From: Pseudooceanicola sediminis
GTDB lineage: Bacteria > Pseudomonadota > Alphaproteobacteria > Rhodobacterales > Rhodobacteraceae
Reading direction: 5' to 3'
DNA length: 64,000 nucleotides
NCBI RefSeq assembly: GCF_003575965.1
Contig: NZ_QWJJ01000008.1
Coordinates: 158,941 to 222,940 of the forward strand
Shown here: piece after piece, positions 34,979-43,691 of the stretch
Numbering within the stretch: the first letter of the stretch is position 1
Layout of the letters: each line of letters begins with the position of its first letter
Program-made: the position numbers and the translations under genes
Notes under the pieces: generated by a model
What the model saw: only the letters and a program-made list of their open reading frames with translations
Database searches by the model: none
What the model was told of the DNA's origin: nothing

Positions 34979-35614
34979 ATGACGATCAAGCTCTACTGCT
35001 TCGGGGAAAGCGGCAACGCCTACAAGGCGGCCTTGCCGCTGGAACTGTCGGGCCTGGACTGGCAAGCGGTCAAGGTCGATTTCTTCGGCGGCGAAACACG
35101 CAGCCCGGACTATCAGGCCTTGAACATCATGGGCGAGGTCCCTGTGCTCGTGGACGGCGAGACGACCCTGACCCAGTCCGGCGTCATGCAGATGTACATC
35201 TCGGAGAAGTGTGGCAAGTTCGGGGGCGCGTCCGCGGCCGAGGCCCGGGATGTCATGCGCTGGGTGTTCTTTGACAATCACAAGATGTCATCCCAGGCAG
35301 GCATGCTGCGCTTTCAGATGAATTTCCTGCCCGAAAACAAGCGCAACGCGGATGTCATCGGCTTTATCTCAGCCCGCCTCAAAGCCGCCTTCAAGACGCT
35401 CGACGCGGGCCTTTCGGGGCGTGACTGGCTGGTCGGAGATGGGCCGACCAACGCAGATTTCTCGAACTGCGGGTACCTTTTCTACCCCGAGCCCTTCACC
35501 TTCGAGCGCGGCGACTGGCCGAATATCGACCGCTGGCTGAGCAACATCGAATCCCTGCCCGGGTGGAAGCATCCCTACGACCTGATGCCCGGCAACCCGT
35601 CCGAACGCAGCTGA
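34979..35614 (+). CDS. glutathione S-transferase family protein
   Basis: 211-residue protein with an N-terminal thioredoxin-like domain (GESGNAYKAALPLEL near the active-site turn, and the cis-proline in GEVPVLVDG) and an all-helical C-terminal domain with the (N/D)xxD-type motif in PTNADFSNCG. Several bacterial GSTs handle reactive electrophiles or isomerise intermediates. Its place inside a beta-oxidation cluster suggests protection from or processing of enoyl compounds, but this is not proved. CGGGAGG gives a strong start at 34979. Confidence 0.85.
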   Translation: MTIKLYCFGESGNAYKAALPLELSGLDWQAVKVDFFGGETRSPDYQALNIMGEVPVLVDGETTLTQSGVMQMYISEKCGKFGGASAAEARDVMRWVFFDNHKMSSQAGMLRFQMNFLPENKRNADVIGFISARLKAAFKTLDAGLSGRDWLVGDGPTNADFSNCGYLFYPEPFTFERGDWPNIDRWLSNIESLPGWKHPYDLMPGNPSERS

Positions 35615-35741
35615 CGAAACGTCGCGGAACCGTCTGTTGCAACGCAACGTCGTGGTGGCTTTCCCCGCGCAGGCTGCCGACATTGAACGAAGACCGGGGG
35701 GCGGAGGGGCTCCCCACAGAACCAGGAGGACTTGGGACATC

Positions 35742-36953
35742 ATGACCGAAGCCTATATCTACGATTCAGTCCGATCCCCGCGCGGCAAGGGCCGCAAGGA
35801 TGGATCGCTTCATGAAGTCACGTCCGTCGCGCTCGGCAAGCAGATGCTGAACGCGATCCGCGAGCGCTCGGATCTCTCCGGGCACGCGGTCGAGGACGTC
35901 ATCTGGGGCAATGCCACGCAGGCCATGGAACAGGGCGGTTGCCTCGCGCGCACCACTGTGCTGGCGTCTGATCTGGACGAGGCCATTCCGGGCCTGTCGA
36001 TCAACCGCTTCTGCGCCAGCGGCATGGAGGCCGTGAACCTGGCCGCGAACCAGATCAAGGGCGGCGCAGGCATGGCCTATATCGCGGGTGGCGTGGAATG
36101 CATGTCGCGCGTGCCCATGGGCAGCGACGGCGCCGCCGTTGCCGTCGATCCGACCGTGGCGATGGACAGCTACTTCGTGCCCCAGGGCATCTCTGCCGAT
36201 ATCATCGCCACCGAATACGGCTTTTCGCGCGATGACGTGGATGCCTTTGCCGTGGAATCCCAGAACCGGGCCGCAGCGGCGTGGGCCGACAACCGGTTCG
36301 CGAAATCCATCATCACCATCCGCGACGTGAACGGCCTGCCCATCCTGGATACCGATGAATACATGCGCCCTGGCACCGACATGCAGGCCCTCGGCGGCCT
36401 CAAGGCCAGTTTCAAGGACATGGGCGAGGTCATGCCCGGTTTCGACAAGGTCGCGATGCTGAAGTACCCGCACCTGGCGGCGATCAACCACGTGCATCAC
36501 GCTGGCAACTCCTCCGGTATCGTTGACGGGTCCGCGGCGATCCTGATCGGGAGCAAGGAATTCGGCGAGGCGCATGGCCTGAAACCGCGTGCCCGCATCC
36601 GCGCCACGGCCAAGATCGGCACCGATCCGACGATCATGCTGACCGGCCCCGTGCCCGCCACGCAAAAGATCCTCAAGGATGCAGGCATGACGATCAATGA
36701 CATCGACCTGTTCGAAGTGAACGAGGCGTTTTCCGCCGTCGTGCTGCGCTTCATGCAGGCCTTCGATGTCGATCATGCCAAGCTGAACGTCAACGGCGGC
36801 GCGATCGCCATGGGCCACCCCCTCGGGGCGTCCGGCGCGATCATCATCGGCACCCTGCTGGACGAGATGGAGCGGACCGGCAAGGGCACTGGCCTTGCCA
36901 CGCTCTGCGTCGCGTCGGGCATGGGCGCGGCCACGATCATCGAGCTGGTGTAA
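35742..36953 (+). CDS. fadA: acetyl-CoA C-acyltransferase (FadA-type thiolase)
   Basis: 403-residue thiolase that cleaves 3-ketoacyl-CoA with CoA to acetyl-CoA and a shortened acyl-CoA. The acyl-carrying cysteine is in NRFCASGMEAV; NEAFSAV, GGAIAMGHPLGASGA and the second cysteine in TLCVASGMG complete the active site. AGGAGG stands upstream of the ATG at 35742. It is 15 bases upstream of the multifunctional enzyme gene, the usual FadA-FadB/J partner. Confidence 0.92.
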   Translation: MTEAYIYDSVRSPRGKGRKDGSLHEVTSVALGKQMLNAIRERSDLSGHAVEDVIWGNATQAMEQGGCLARTTVLASDLDEAIPGLSINRFCASGMEAVNLAANQIKGGAGMAYIAGGVECMSRVPMGSDGAAVAVDPTVAMDSYFVPQGISADIIATEYGFSRDDVDAFAVESQNRAAAAWADNRFAKSIITIRDVNGLPILDTDEYMRPGTDMQALGGLKASFKDMGEVMPGFDKVAMLKYPHLAAINHVHHAGNSSGIVDGSAAILIGSKEFGEAHGLKPRARIRATAKIGTDPTIMLTGPVPATQKILKDAGMTINDIDLFEVNEAFSAVVLRFMQAFDVDHAKLNVNGGAIAMGHPLGASGAIIIGTLLDEMERTGKGTGLATLCVASGMGAATIIELV

Positions 36954-36968
36954 GGGGAGGATCATCAC

Positions 36969-39158
36969 ATGACCGATTTCACGATGGAAAAGGGCGCCGA
37001 TGGCGTCGCAGTGATCACCTGGGACCTGCCCGGCAAGAGCATGAACGTGCTGACGATGGCGGGGGCCAGGGAACTGGACGCCGCCATCACCGATGCGCTG
37101 GACGACGATACCGTCAAGGGCATCGTCATCACCTCGGGCAAGGACAGCTTTGCGGCGGGCATGGACCTGAACGTCCTTGCGGGTTTCAAGGAAGAAGGGG
37201 CCGAGGGCGTCTTCAACGGTGTCATGTCGCTGCACCACATGCTGCGCAAGATCGAACGCGCCGGCATGGATGCCAAGACCAACAAGGGCGGCAAGCCGAT
37301 TGCCACCGCCCTGACCGGCACCGCGCTCGGGATCGGGTTGGAACTGCCGCTGTCGACGCATCGGATCTTTGCACCCGACGCGCCCAAGGCCAAGATCGGC
37401 TTGCCGGAAATCCAGGTCGGGATCTTTCCCGGCTCGGGTGGCACGACGCGGCTGGTGCGCAAGCTGGGCGTGATGACCGCCTCGCCCTTCCTGCTGCAAG
37501 CCAAGCTGAGCGATCCGAAAGCGGCCCAGAAAGCCGGGATCATCGACGAAGTGGTCGACGATCCGCTGGCGGCGGCCAAAGCCTGGGTTCTGAGCGCGAC
37601 CGACGCCGATATCCTCAAGCCCTGGGATGCCAAGGGTTACAAGGTCCCCGGTGGCGCGCCCTATCACCCGGCGGGTTTCCAGACCTTCGTCGGGGCCAAC
37701 GCGATGATCATGGCAAATACCTGGGGCGCCTACCCGGCCCCGCGCGCCATGCTGAGCGCGGTCTATGAGGGGCTGATGGTGCCCTTTGATACCGCGCTGA
37801 AGATCGAGGCGCGCTGGTTTACGTCGGTGATCATGAACCCGTCCTCCGGCAACATGATCCGGTCGCTGTTCCTGAACAAGGAAGCGCTGGAAAAGGGTGC
37901 GAACCGTCCCGAAGCCCCCGATCAGCGCGTCAGAAAGCTCGGCGTGCTGGGCGCGGGCATGATGGGGGCCGGCATTGCGCTGGTCTCGGCCCAGGCCGGT
38001 ATCGAAGTGGTGCTGATCGACCAGAAGCAGGAGGCCGCCGACAAGGGCCGCGCCTATACCGAGGCCTATCTGGACAAGGGGATCGCCCGCAAGAAGACCA
38101 CGCCGGAGAAGAAGGCCGAGGTGCTGGGCCGCATCACCGCGACGACCGACTACAACGCCCTCTCGGACGCCGATCTGATCATCGAGGCGGTGTTCGAGGA
38201 CCCGGGAATCAAGGCCGAGGTCACGAAGGCAGTTGAGGCGGTCATTCCCGAGACCTGCATCTTTGCCTCCAACACCTCGACCCTGCCGATCACGGACCTG
38301 GCCAAGGCGTCGTCGCGGCCAGAGCAGTTCATCGGCATCCACTTCTTCTCGCCGGTCGAGAAGATGCTGCTGGTCGAGATCATCAAGGGCAAGGAGACCG
38401 GCGATATCGCCGTCGCCAAGGCGCTGGATTACGTGCGCCAGATCCGCAAGACCCCCATCGTCGTCAATGACGAGCGGTTCTTTTATGCCAACCGCTGCAT
38501 CATTCCCTACCTGAACGAAGGTGCGCGGATGGTCAGTGAAGGTGTGTCGCCCACGCTGGTGGAAAACGCCGCCAGGATGCTGGGGATGCCGGTCGGCCCG
38601 CTGCAACTGATCGACGAGACTTCGATCGATCTGGCCGTGAAGATCGCCAAGGCGACCAAGGCCGCCATGGGTGACGCCTACCCTGCCGACGCCAAGGGCA
38701 CCGACGACCTGATGTTCTGGCTGTTCGACGAGGGGCGTCTGGGGCGCAAGGCAAACGCGGGGTTTTACGACTACGACGAAAAGGGCAAGCGCACCGGGAT
38801 CTGGTCGGGGCTGGCAGAGAAATATCCCCTTGCCGAAGAGCAACCCGACCTGATCGACGTGCAGCACCGCCTGATGTTCGCGCAGGTGCTGGAGGCCGTG
38901 CGCGCGTTGCAGGACGGTGTGCTGGAGGATATCCGCGAAGGCGATGTCGGCGCCATCCTCGGCTGGGGCTTTGCGCCCTGGTCCGGCGGGCCGTTCAGCT
39001 GGCTGGACATGATCGGCGCGGCCTATGCGGCCGAGCGCTGTGACGACCTGGCCGAAACCCATGGCAAGCGCTTTGCCTGCCCGGATCTGTTGCGCGAGAT
39101 GGCCGACAAGAACCAGAGTTTCTACAAGCGATTCGGCCCGGACGCCAAAGCGGCCTGA
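36969..39158 (+). CDS. fadJ: multifunctional fatty-acid oxidation enzyme (enoyl-CoA hydratase/3-hydroxyacyl-CoA dehydrogenase)
   Basis: 729-residue FadB/FadJ-type alpha subunit. Residues 1 to about 190 are the crotonase domain (oxyanion-hole TSGKDSFAAGMDLN and GTALGIGLELPL), then a linker. The NAD-binding motif LGAGMMGAGIALVSAQAG lies near 325, and the C-terminal 3-hydroxyacyl-CoA dehydrogenase domain holds the catalytic histidine in IGIHFFSPVEKM. With FadA it would form the trifunctional complex. The symbol is by family; fadB would be equally defensible. A strong terminator follows. Confidence 0.92.
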   Translation: MTDFTMEKGADGVAVITWDLPGKSMNVLTMAGARELDAAITDALDDDTVKGIVITSGKDSFAAGMDLNVLAGFKEEGAEGVFNGVMSLHHMLRKIERAGMDAKTNKGGKPIATALTGTALGIGLELPLSTHRIFAPDAPKAKIGLPEIQVGIFPGSGGTTRLVRKLGVMTASPFLLQAKLSDPKAAQKAGIIDEVVDDPLAAAKAWVLSATDADILKPWDAKGYKVPGGAPYHPAGFQTFVGANAMIMANTWGAYPAPRAMLSAVYEGLMVPFDTALKIEARWFTSVIMNPSSGNMIRSLFLNKEALEKGANRPEAPDQRVRKLGVLGAGMMGAGIALVSAQAGIEVVLIDQKQEAADKGRAYTEAYLDKGIARKKTTPEKKAEVLGRITATTDYNALSDADLIIEAVFEDPGIKAEVTKAVEAVIPETCIFASNTSTLPITDLAKASSRPEQFIGIHFFSPVEKMLLVEIIKGKETGDIAVAKALDYVRQIRKTPIVVNDERFFYANRCIIPYLNEGARMVSEGVSPTLVENAARMLGMPVGPLQLIDETSIDLAVKIAKATKAAMGDAYPADAKGTDDLMFWLFDEGRLGRKANAGFYDYDEKGKRTGIWSGLAEKYPLAEEQPDLIDVQHRLMFAQVLEAVRALQDGVLEDIREGDVGAILGWGFAPWSGGPFSWLDMIGAAYAAERCDDLAETHGKRFACPDLLREMADKNQSFYKRFGPDAKAA

Positions 39159-39180
39159 TCTGACGCTCAGGACAGGACTG

Positions 39181-39212
39181 AAACCGCCCGGTGGAGACGC
39201 CGGGCGGTTTTT
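39181..39212 (+). terminator. intrinsic terminator of the beta-oxidation block
   Basis: AAACCGCCCGG (39181-39191) pairs with CCGGGCGGTTT (39200-39210) around TGGAGACG, and T-residues follow, 22 bases past the fadJ stop. A clear Rho-independent terminator. Confidence 0.9.
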
Positions 39213-39256
39213 CATACGATGTCGGAGGGGGCGCTGCCCCCGCCTGCGGCCCCCCG

Positions 39257-39277
39257 GGGGTATTTCCGGCCAGATGA
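39257..39277 (+). repeat. 21-bp intergenic module, copy 3
   Basis: GGGGTATTTCCGGCCAGATGA. It is preceded by GGGGGCGCTGCCCCC (39227-39241) and a CCCCCGGGG junction, the same layout as copy 4. It lies between the fadJ terminator and the convergent TetR gene. Confidence 0.85.
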
Positions 39278-39330
39278 TGGAGAGCCGGATGCGGGGGTGC
39301 ACGCATGACGGAGAGCCGGTCGCCCCCGGG

Positions 39331-40110
39331 TCAGCGTGGCGGCAGGCCGAGGGCAGGAGCGAAGATCTCGATCACCTGGGAGACGCGGGCGGAGAGCTCT
39401 TCTTCGTCCTGCTCGGGTGTCGGGTGAATCGACATTGCCGCGACCTGGCGAAAGCCGATGATCGCGCCGATCATCAGGCGTGACAGGTCCACCGGCTGCT
39501 CTGCCGTGATGGCTCCGTCGCTGCGCAGGCGCTGAAAGCGTTCCATGCTCTGGGCGACCATTGCCGCGACTTCGAGGCGATGAAAGCTCTCTGACAGTTC
39601 GGGGTGCTGGTGGGAATCGGCGATCACCAGACGGGTCAGGGTCAATCGCCGCGGCGACAGGATATAGCGCACCATGGAAAACAGCGAGCGGTGCAATTCC
39701 TCGCGCGGGTCGTCGCCCGGGCGATAGGCATAGGCCGACAGCGGGGTCATGTGGTCCTGTTCGCCCAGCAGGGCCTCGAACGCCGCACGCTTGTCGGGAA
39801 AGATCCGGTAGAGGGTGCGTTTCGACATTCCCGCCTCGGCCGCGATCTTTTCCATCGTGGCGCGCGCGAAACCGTCGCGTCGGAATACCTGCCCCGCCGC
39901 ATGCACCAGCGCCCTGCGCCGGGCCTCGGGGCTGAGGGCGAGCGGGCGGCCGGTGCGGACCTCGCGCGGGCCGGGTGCGCAGCAGGGTGCGGGGCTGCGC
40001 AGGTCGAGCCCTGGCGCGCCGGTGCCGGGGAGAGGGGCCGTGCCGCCGCCCTGACCATTGCCCGCACCAGGGGTATCCTTTTCTGCGTCCGGCCCGGTCA
40101 TCTGCTGCAT
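39331..40110 (-). CDS. TetR-family transcriptional regulator
   Basis: 259-residue TetR-type protein. The helix-turn-helix lies near 80-115 (VFRRDGFARATMEKIAAEAG, then MSKRTLYRIFPDK). It follows an unusually long, low-complexity N-terminal extension of about 55 residues rich in glycine, proline and cysteine. The rest forms the ligand-binding domain. It is divergent from the MFS pump gene, a classic arrangement for a drug-pump repressor. An ATG at 40110 or 40098 may be used; an even later internal start before the helix-turn-helix is possible. Confidence 0.85.
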   Translation of the reverse strand: MQQMTGPDAEKDTPGAGNGQGGGTAPLPGTGAPGLDLRSPAPCCAPGPREVRTGRPLALSPEARRRALVHAAGQVFRRDGFARATMEKIAAEAGMSKRTLYRIFPDKRAAFEALLGEQDHMTPLSAYAYRPGDDPREELHRSLFSMVRYILSPRRLTLTRLVIADSHQHPELSESFHRLEVAAMVAQSMERFQRLRSDGAITAEQPVDLSRLMIGAIIGFRQVAAMSIHPTPEQDEEELSARVSQVIEIFAPALGLPPR

Positions 40111-40165
40111 CCCTGTTCTTGCATGGCGGCTTGTCGCGCTGCGACGCAGAATAATCTTGACTATA

Positions 40166-40183
40166 GGAAACGCAAGTGTTTCT
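40166..40183. promoter_or_regulatory. candidate TetR operator in the divergent tetR/MFS region
   Basis: GAAAC-GCAAGT-GTTTC (40167-40182) is a 5-bp inverted repeat in the 136-base divergent gap. TTGACT at 40157-40162 just before it could be a -35 element of the pump gene, so binding would block the promoter. Confidence 0.45.
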
Positions 40184-40246
40184 TAAGTCACAACACATGC
40201 GTTCATCATGCAATGGACGCTGTCACGTTTTTTTCAGGAGCACTTC

Positions 40247-41455
40247 ATGGATCGTGAAACACGCATCCTTGCAATCTGCCTTGGCGCCATTGCCGCGCTC
40301 GGGCCCTTCGCGATGGATATGTACCTTGCCGCCATGCCCAAGATGGCCGCCGACCTGGGCGCCGCCGAAGGCGAGATCGAATTGTCGGTCATGGCCTTCT
40401 TCATCGGCTTTTGCGGCGGGCAGCTGGTGCTGGGGCCCCTGTCGGACCGCACGGGGCGCAAACCCGTGGTCTATTTCGGGCTTGCCATGTTCTTCCTCTC
40501 CTCCATCGGCTGCATCTTTGCCGGGTCGGTACACCAACTGATGCTGTGGCGCCTGATGCAGGGTATCGGCGGCTCCATCGGCATGGTCATCGCCATGTCC
40601 TCGGTGCGCGACAAGTTCAGCGGCCACATGGCGGCGCGGATGATGTCGATGGTGGTGATCGTGCTGGGGCTGGCCCCGGTGGTGTCGCCCATCATCGGTG
40701 GCACACTGCTGACCTTCGGGCCGTGGCAGTGGATCTTCTATGCCCTCGCCCTTCTGTCGGCGCTGGTGTTTTTCATCGTCTGGCGTTTCATGCCCGAGCC
40801 ACGCTCGCCCGAGGCCCGCGCCCAGAGCAATCCGCGCCACGCCCTGCGCAACTACGGCCGCCTGCTGGTGAACCGGGAGTTCATTCCCTATGCCGGGGGC
40901 ATGGCCCTGACACAGGGCGGCTTCTTCGCCTATCTATCCTCGGCCTCGGTGGTGCTGATCGGCTATTATGGCCTGACCCCGCTGGAGTTTTCGGCAGCCT
41001 TTGCCGTCAACGCCCTTGGTCTGACGTTGACGGCGCGTTTCGCCCACAAGCTGATCGCCCGCTACGGCGCGGTGGTGCTGGCCCGTCGCGCCATGACCTT
41101 TCGCGCCGCGGTCACGGTTCTGATGACGCTGCTGCTGGTGCTGGGCGGGTTGACGCTGCCCGCGTTCCTGGTGCTGTGCTTCTTCTTCGTCGGCAGCCTG
41201 GGCCTGGTGATGCCGACCTGTTCGCTGCTGGCGCTGGACCGCCAAGGCAAGCTGGCGGGCACCGCCTCGGCCCTGATGGGGGCCTGCGGATTCGGCTGTG
41301 GCGCCCTGGGGGCGCTGGCAGTGGGGCTGCTGACGGATGGCACCGCGATGGCGCTGGTGATCGTGATCACCGCGGCCACCGTCGGGGCGCTGGTGCTGGC
41401 GCTGACCACGTTTTCCGACGAAGCCGGCGTTCAGCCCCTGCCCGCCTCGTCCTGA
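40247..41455 (+). CDS. Bcr/CflA-family drug-resistance MFS transporter
   Basis: 402-residue inner-membrane proton-driven exporter with twelve helices. Family marks are the first helix ending ALGPFAMDMYLAAMP, the GPLSDRTGRKPVV loop after helix 2, and the RLMQGIGGSIGM segment in helix 4. Relatives export bicyclomycin, chloramphenicol or natural small molecules. CAGGAG before the ATG at 40247 decides the start. The neighbouring TetR protein is the likely repressor. Confidence 0.9.
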   Translation: MDRETRILAICLGAIAALGPFAMDMYLAAMPKMAADLGAAEGEIELSVMAFFIGFCGGQLVLGPLSDRTGRKPVVYFGLAMFFLSSIGCIFAGSVHQLMLWRLMQGIGGSIGMVIAMSSVRDKFSGHMAARMMSMVVIVLGLAPVVSPIIGGTLLTFGPWQWIFYALALLSALVFFIVWRFMPEPRSPEARAQSNPRHALRNYGRLLVNREFIPYAGGMALTQGGFFAYLSSASVVLIGYYGLTPLEFSAAFAVNALGLTLTARFAHKLIARYGAVVLARRAMTFRAAVTVLMTLLLVLGGLTLPAFLVLCFFFVGSLGLVMPTCSLLALDRQGKLAGTASALMGACGFGCGALGALAVGLLTDGTAMALVIVITAATVGALVLALTTFSDEAGVQPLPASS

Positions 41456-41814
41456 GACAAGCGCGAACAGAGCTTCAACCGGGCCGGGGCGCGACCAGCA
41501 CTCCGGCCCTTTTGCCGAGACCTGCCCGTTGGAGCCTGCCCTCGCGCACATGGCATCCTGCGTCCGGTGCGTTAACCAGTCGGAAAATGCAGGTTCGCGC
41601 ACCGCTCGGAAACCGGCAAGATACCGTCAGGATACCGACGTCGTGATTTCGTGCTTGGGGCCTTGTTTACCAGTTGAATCCGCCCGCCGGGGATAGCGAG
41701 CCGGGACACCCCGAACCGACGCGGCGCACGGCGCATTAACCCATCTCGCGTCGGAAACTCTCAGAAACCGATCAAGGCGTCCTGTGCCGGGCAATGGCGC
41801 TGACCGCCGCCGGA
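41456..41814. other. gene-free convergent interval with a GATACCG pair
   Basis: 359 bases between the stops of the MFS and Hint-domain genes, without a gene. GATACCG occurs at 41620 and 41631 (11-base spacing), followed by GACGTCGTG. No strong intrinsic terminator was seen. Confidence 0.55.
41620..41637 (+). repeat. phased GATACCG pair
   Basis: Two GATACCG copies 11 bases apart, matching the spacing of the repeats at 15245-15288 and 62133-62150. Confidence 0.6.
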
Positions 41815-42564
41815 TCAGCAGATCGGGCTGGAACCGCGCGGTTGCACCCGGCCGGTCTGTTGGCGGCGGCGGGCAACCAGACCAGCCCATTTGACATCCA
41901 GTTCCCACAGGATTTCGGCGATCAGATCGCCAGCGGTCTCTTGGCAGAGGACCGTATAAGGACCAGGCGACCGGGTCGGCGGCGCGAACCTTCGGTTCAG
42001 CACGTCGCCCCCCGCCGGGCAGATGCACAATGCGCCGGTGCTTGCGAACACCAGTTCATCTTCATCGAAAGCAAGGACATAGGAGGCCCGTTCACCCGCC
42101 ATCGGACGGCGTGAGGTGGCACTCAGCCCCCCAAGGGTTTCTGCGCGCAACAGCACCAGCGGATCGCCCAATGCCTTTTCCGCAACGTCGCTTTCGATCA
42201 GCACCCCCTGACGGGGCAGCAATGTCAGGTCTTCGCGGTTGCCTATTGCGCCGCCGGGCACATGAAGCGCCATGATCCTGGTGGTCGCATCGTCCCTGCT
42301 GTCGTCCAGTGCGATGCAGGTAATGCCCCGCAACGGTTGCAGGCCGTTGTCCAGCGTCAGAACCACACCACCGACGCGCAGTTTCTCGATCTTTTGCCAT
42401 CCCACGGCCGTCGCCACGCGGGTGCCGGCCAACATGCCGGACATGGCGCTTTCGCGGTCGCGGAACCGGATTTCGTTTTCATACGCGGAGAGCGGCGTCT
42501 TCGCGCCGTCCCTGGCCTCGGCCTCACGACGTTGCAGCGCCTTGCGCAAGCTGATGTCAAACAT
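41815..42564 (-). CDS. Hint-domain (hedgehog/intein-like) protein
   Basis: 249-residue protein. The segment MSGMLAGTRVATAVGWQKIEKLRVGG, from about residue 40, resembles the start of a Hint domain, but the usual catalytic cysteine (CFxxGTxI) is replaced (GMLAGTRVAT). Further Hint-like strands include LTLLPRQGVLIE. Rhodobacteraceae carry many such proteins, often joined to secreted repeat proteins; this one is a short stand-alone copy. Self-splicing or cleavage is doubtful without the cysteine. No signal peptide. The start ATG at 42564 is chosen over a frame reaching 42603. Confidence 0.7.
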   Translation of the reverse strand: MFDISLRKALQRREAEARDGAKTPLSAYENEIRFRDRESAMSGMLAGTRVATAVGWQKIEKLRVGGVVLTLDNGLQPLRGITCIALDDSRDDATTRIMALHVPGGAIGNREDLTLLPRQGVLIESDVAEKALGDPLVLLRAETLGGLSATSRRPMAGERASYVLAFDEDELVFASTGALCICPAGGDVLNRRFAPPTRSPGPYTVLCQETAGDLIAEILWELDVKWAGLVARRRQQTGRVQPRGSSPIC

Positions 42565-43691
42565 CTTCGTCAGTCCAGTCTGGCGCGCCCACAGGGGTCG
42601 CATCGCGGGAAAACCTAGATCACACCCCCCAACAAAGACCGTCTGAACACCCAGCCAGCCGACCGCGGCACAGGGCAGGAAACACCCTGTTAAGCAGTTG
42701 ATCAGATTTTCGCATTATCAATTGCGCCTGTCGAGGGACAGACACCGGACAGGAGGGTATTGAGAGCAGGTAGCGTCGAATAATCGCGATTACAGGCGAG
42801 GAAACGCCTAAACGCGCCAAGCCGGCCATGTCGAACGGATCGCAGAGGGACGGAAAATCGACAAGAACAGGGCTGAACCGCATCACGCGACATCGCTTGT
42901 GACGCGGCAAAGCGTCGGTCGACGTCATTTCAGTGCAACTCGGTCAGCGCCCCATTGCGCATCCTTTTGCACATCGAATCGCCTTCAGTCGATACACCGT
43001 GCGCTCGCGCTCAAAGCATCGCGCACCCTCAGGCGCTTTCGTGGTCCCCTCATGCACGATGGTCGTCCTGCGACATGCCACAGCAGCCCTGTCCGAAGAG
43101 GTCGTATCGCGCAGAATTTCCTTTGGCACCGATCTCTCACCCCCTAGGGTGTGCAACCTGCGCCATACCGAGGTGACCTTTCCAAACAGCTACCCGTCGG
43201 CCGACGACATCGCGAACAGCCATGATCCAGCTTCGGCGCTACATCTGGCGGGCCACTTCGCCCCCCCCACCAGGGCCGGCGGCAGCCAGTGCCTGCTTTG
43301 CCGGCACCCTGCCCAACCTCAGCGGACGCGCGTTCGCACACGCCAACGCAGCCGCGCCGCCGGGCGCAGCTTGCGGTGCGGATAACCCCATCGCAGCATC
43401 ACGGCGCCACATACCAGCCCCGACACGCCAATCGTCAAAACCTGTTCCAAGAGCCGTCTCCTTGCAAATTGCACCCGTCACGCCCGACCACACCCCGCGC
43501 CCGAGCCACGCCTGCCTCGGCCTGATCTGCCAGAGCGCGCATTAACGCCGAGTAAACGGGACTTGCCTTCTCCGTCTTTGCGCGCGCGATTGCGGCCCCG
43601 ACAAACCCCGTGCTATTCTTCTGGGCAATCAGAAGGCTGGTAGATGTCCCTGACAGAGCCCCCGCAGAACGATCCGGAAGAGCAGACCTGA
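42565..43691. other. gene-poor 1.1-kb region
   Basis: The longest stretch with no well-supported gene. Several overlapping frames of 60-150 codons exist on both strands, but none combines a ribosome site, typical codon use and a recognisable product. Only the 43-codon frame at 43319-43450 (listed) has a good ribosome site. Base composition is a little lower in GC than the flanks around 42660-43130. It may be decayed coding DNA or hold an RNA gene. Confidence 0.45.
43319..43450 (-). CDS. possible 43-residue single-helix membrane protein
   Basis: Small frame starting at TTG (43448-43450), with AAGGAG seven bases upstream. The product begins MEQVLTIGVSGLVCGAVML, a single hydrophobic helix, and continues with a strongly basic tail (RWGYPHRKLRPAARLRWRVR). 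Topology would be that of a small anchored peptide. No family was recognised, and conservation is unknown. The rare start codon and short length keep confidence low. Confidence 0.3.
   Translation of the reverse strand: MEQVLTIGVSGLVCGAVMLRWGYPHRKLRPAARLRWRVRTRVR

Noticed and set aside
35766-39302. Minus-strand frame of 1178 codons opposite fadA-fadJ
   Set aside because: Shadow of two well-supported enzymes; composition is typical of antisense GC-rich frames.
42933-43385. 150-codon plus-strand frame in the gene-poor region
   Set aside because: No ribosome site, no recognised domain and a composition unlike neighbouring genes.
43644-43691. 15-codon frame (MSLTEPPQNDPEEQT) ending right before the ATG at 43692
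   Set aside because: Too short to support as a gene; it may be a leader peptide or an alternative upstream start region, but nothing proves it.
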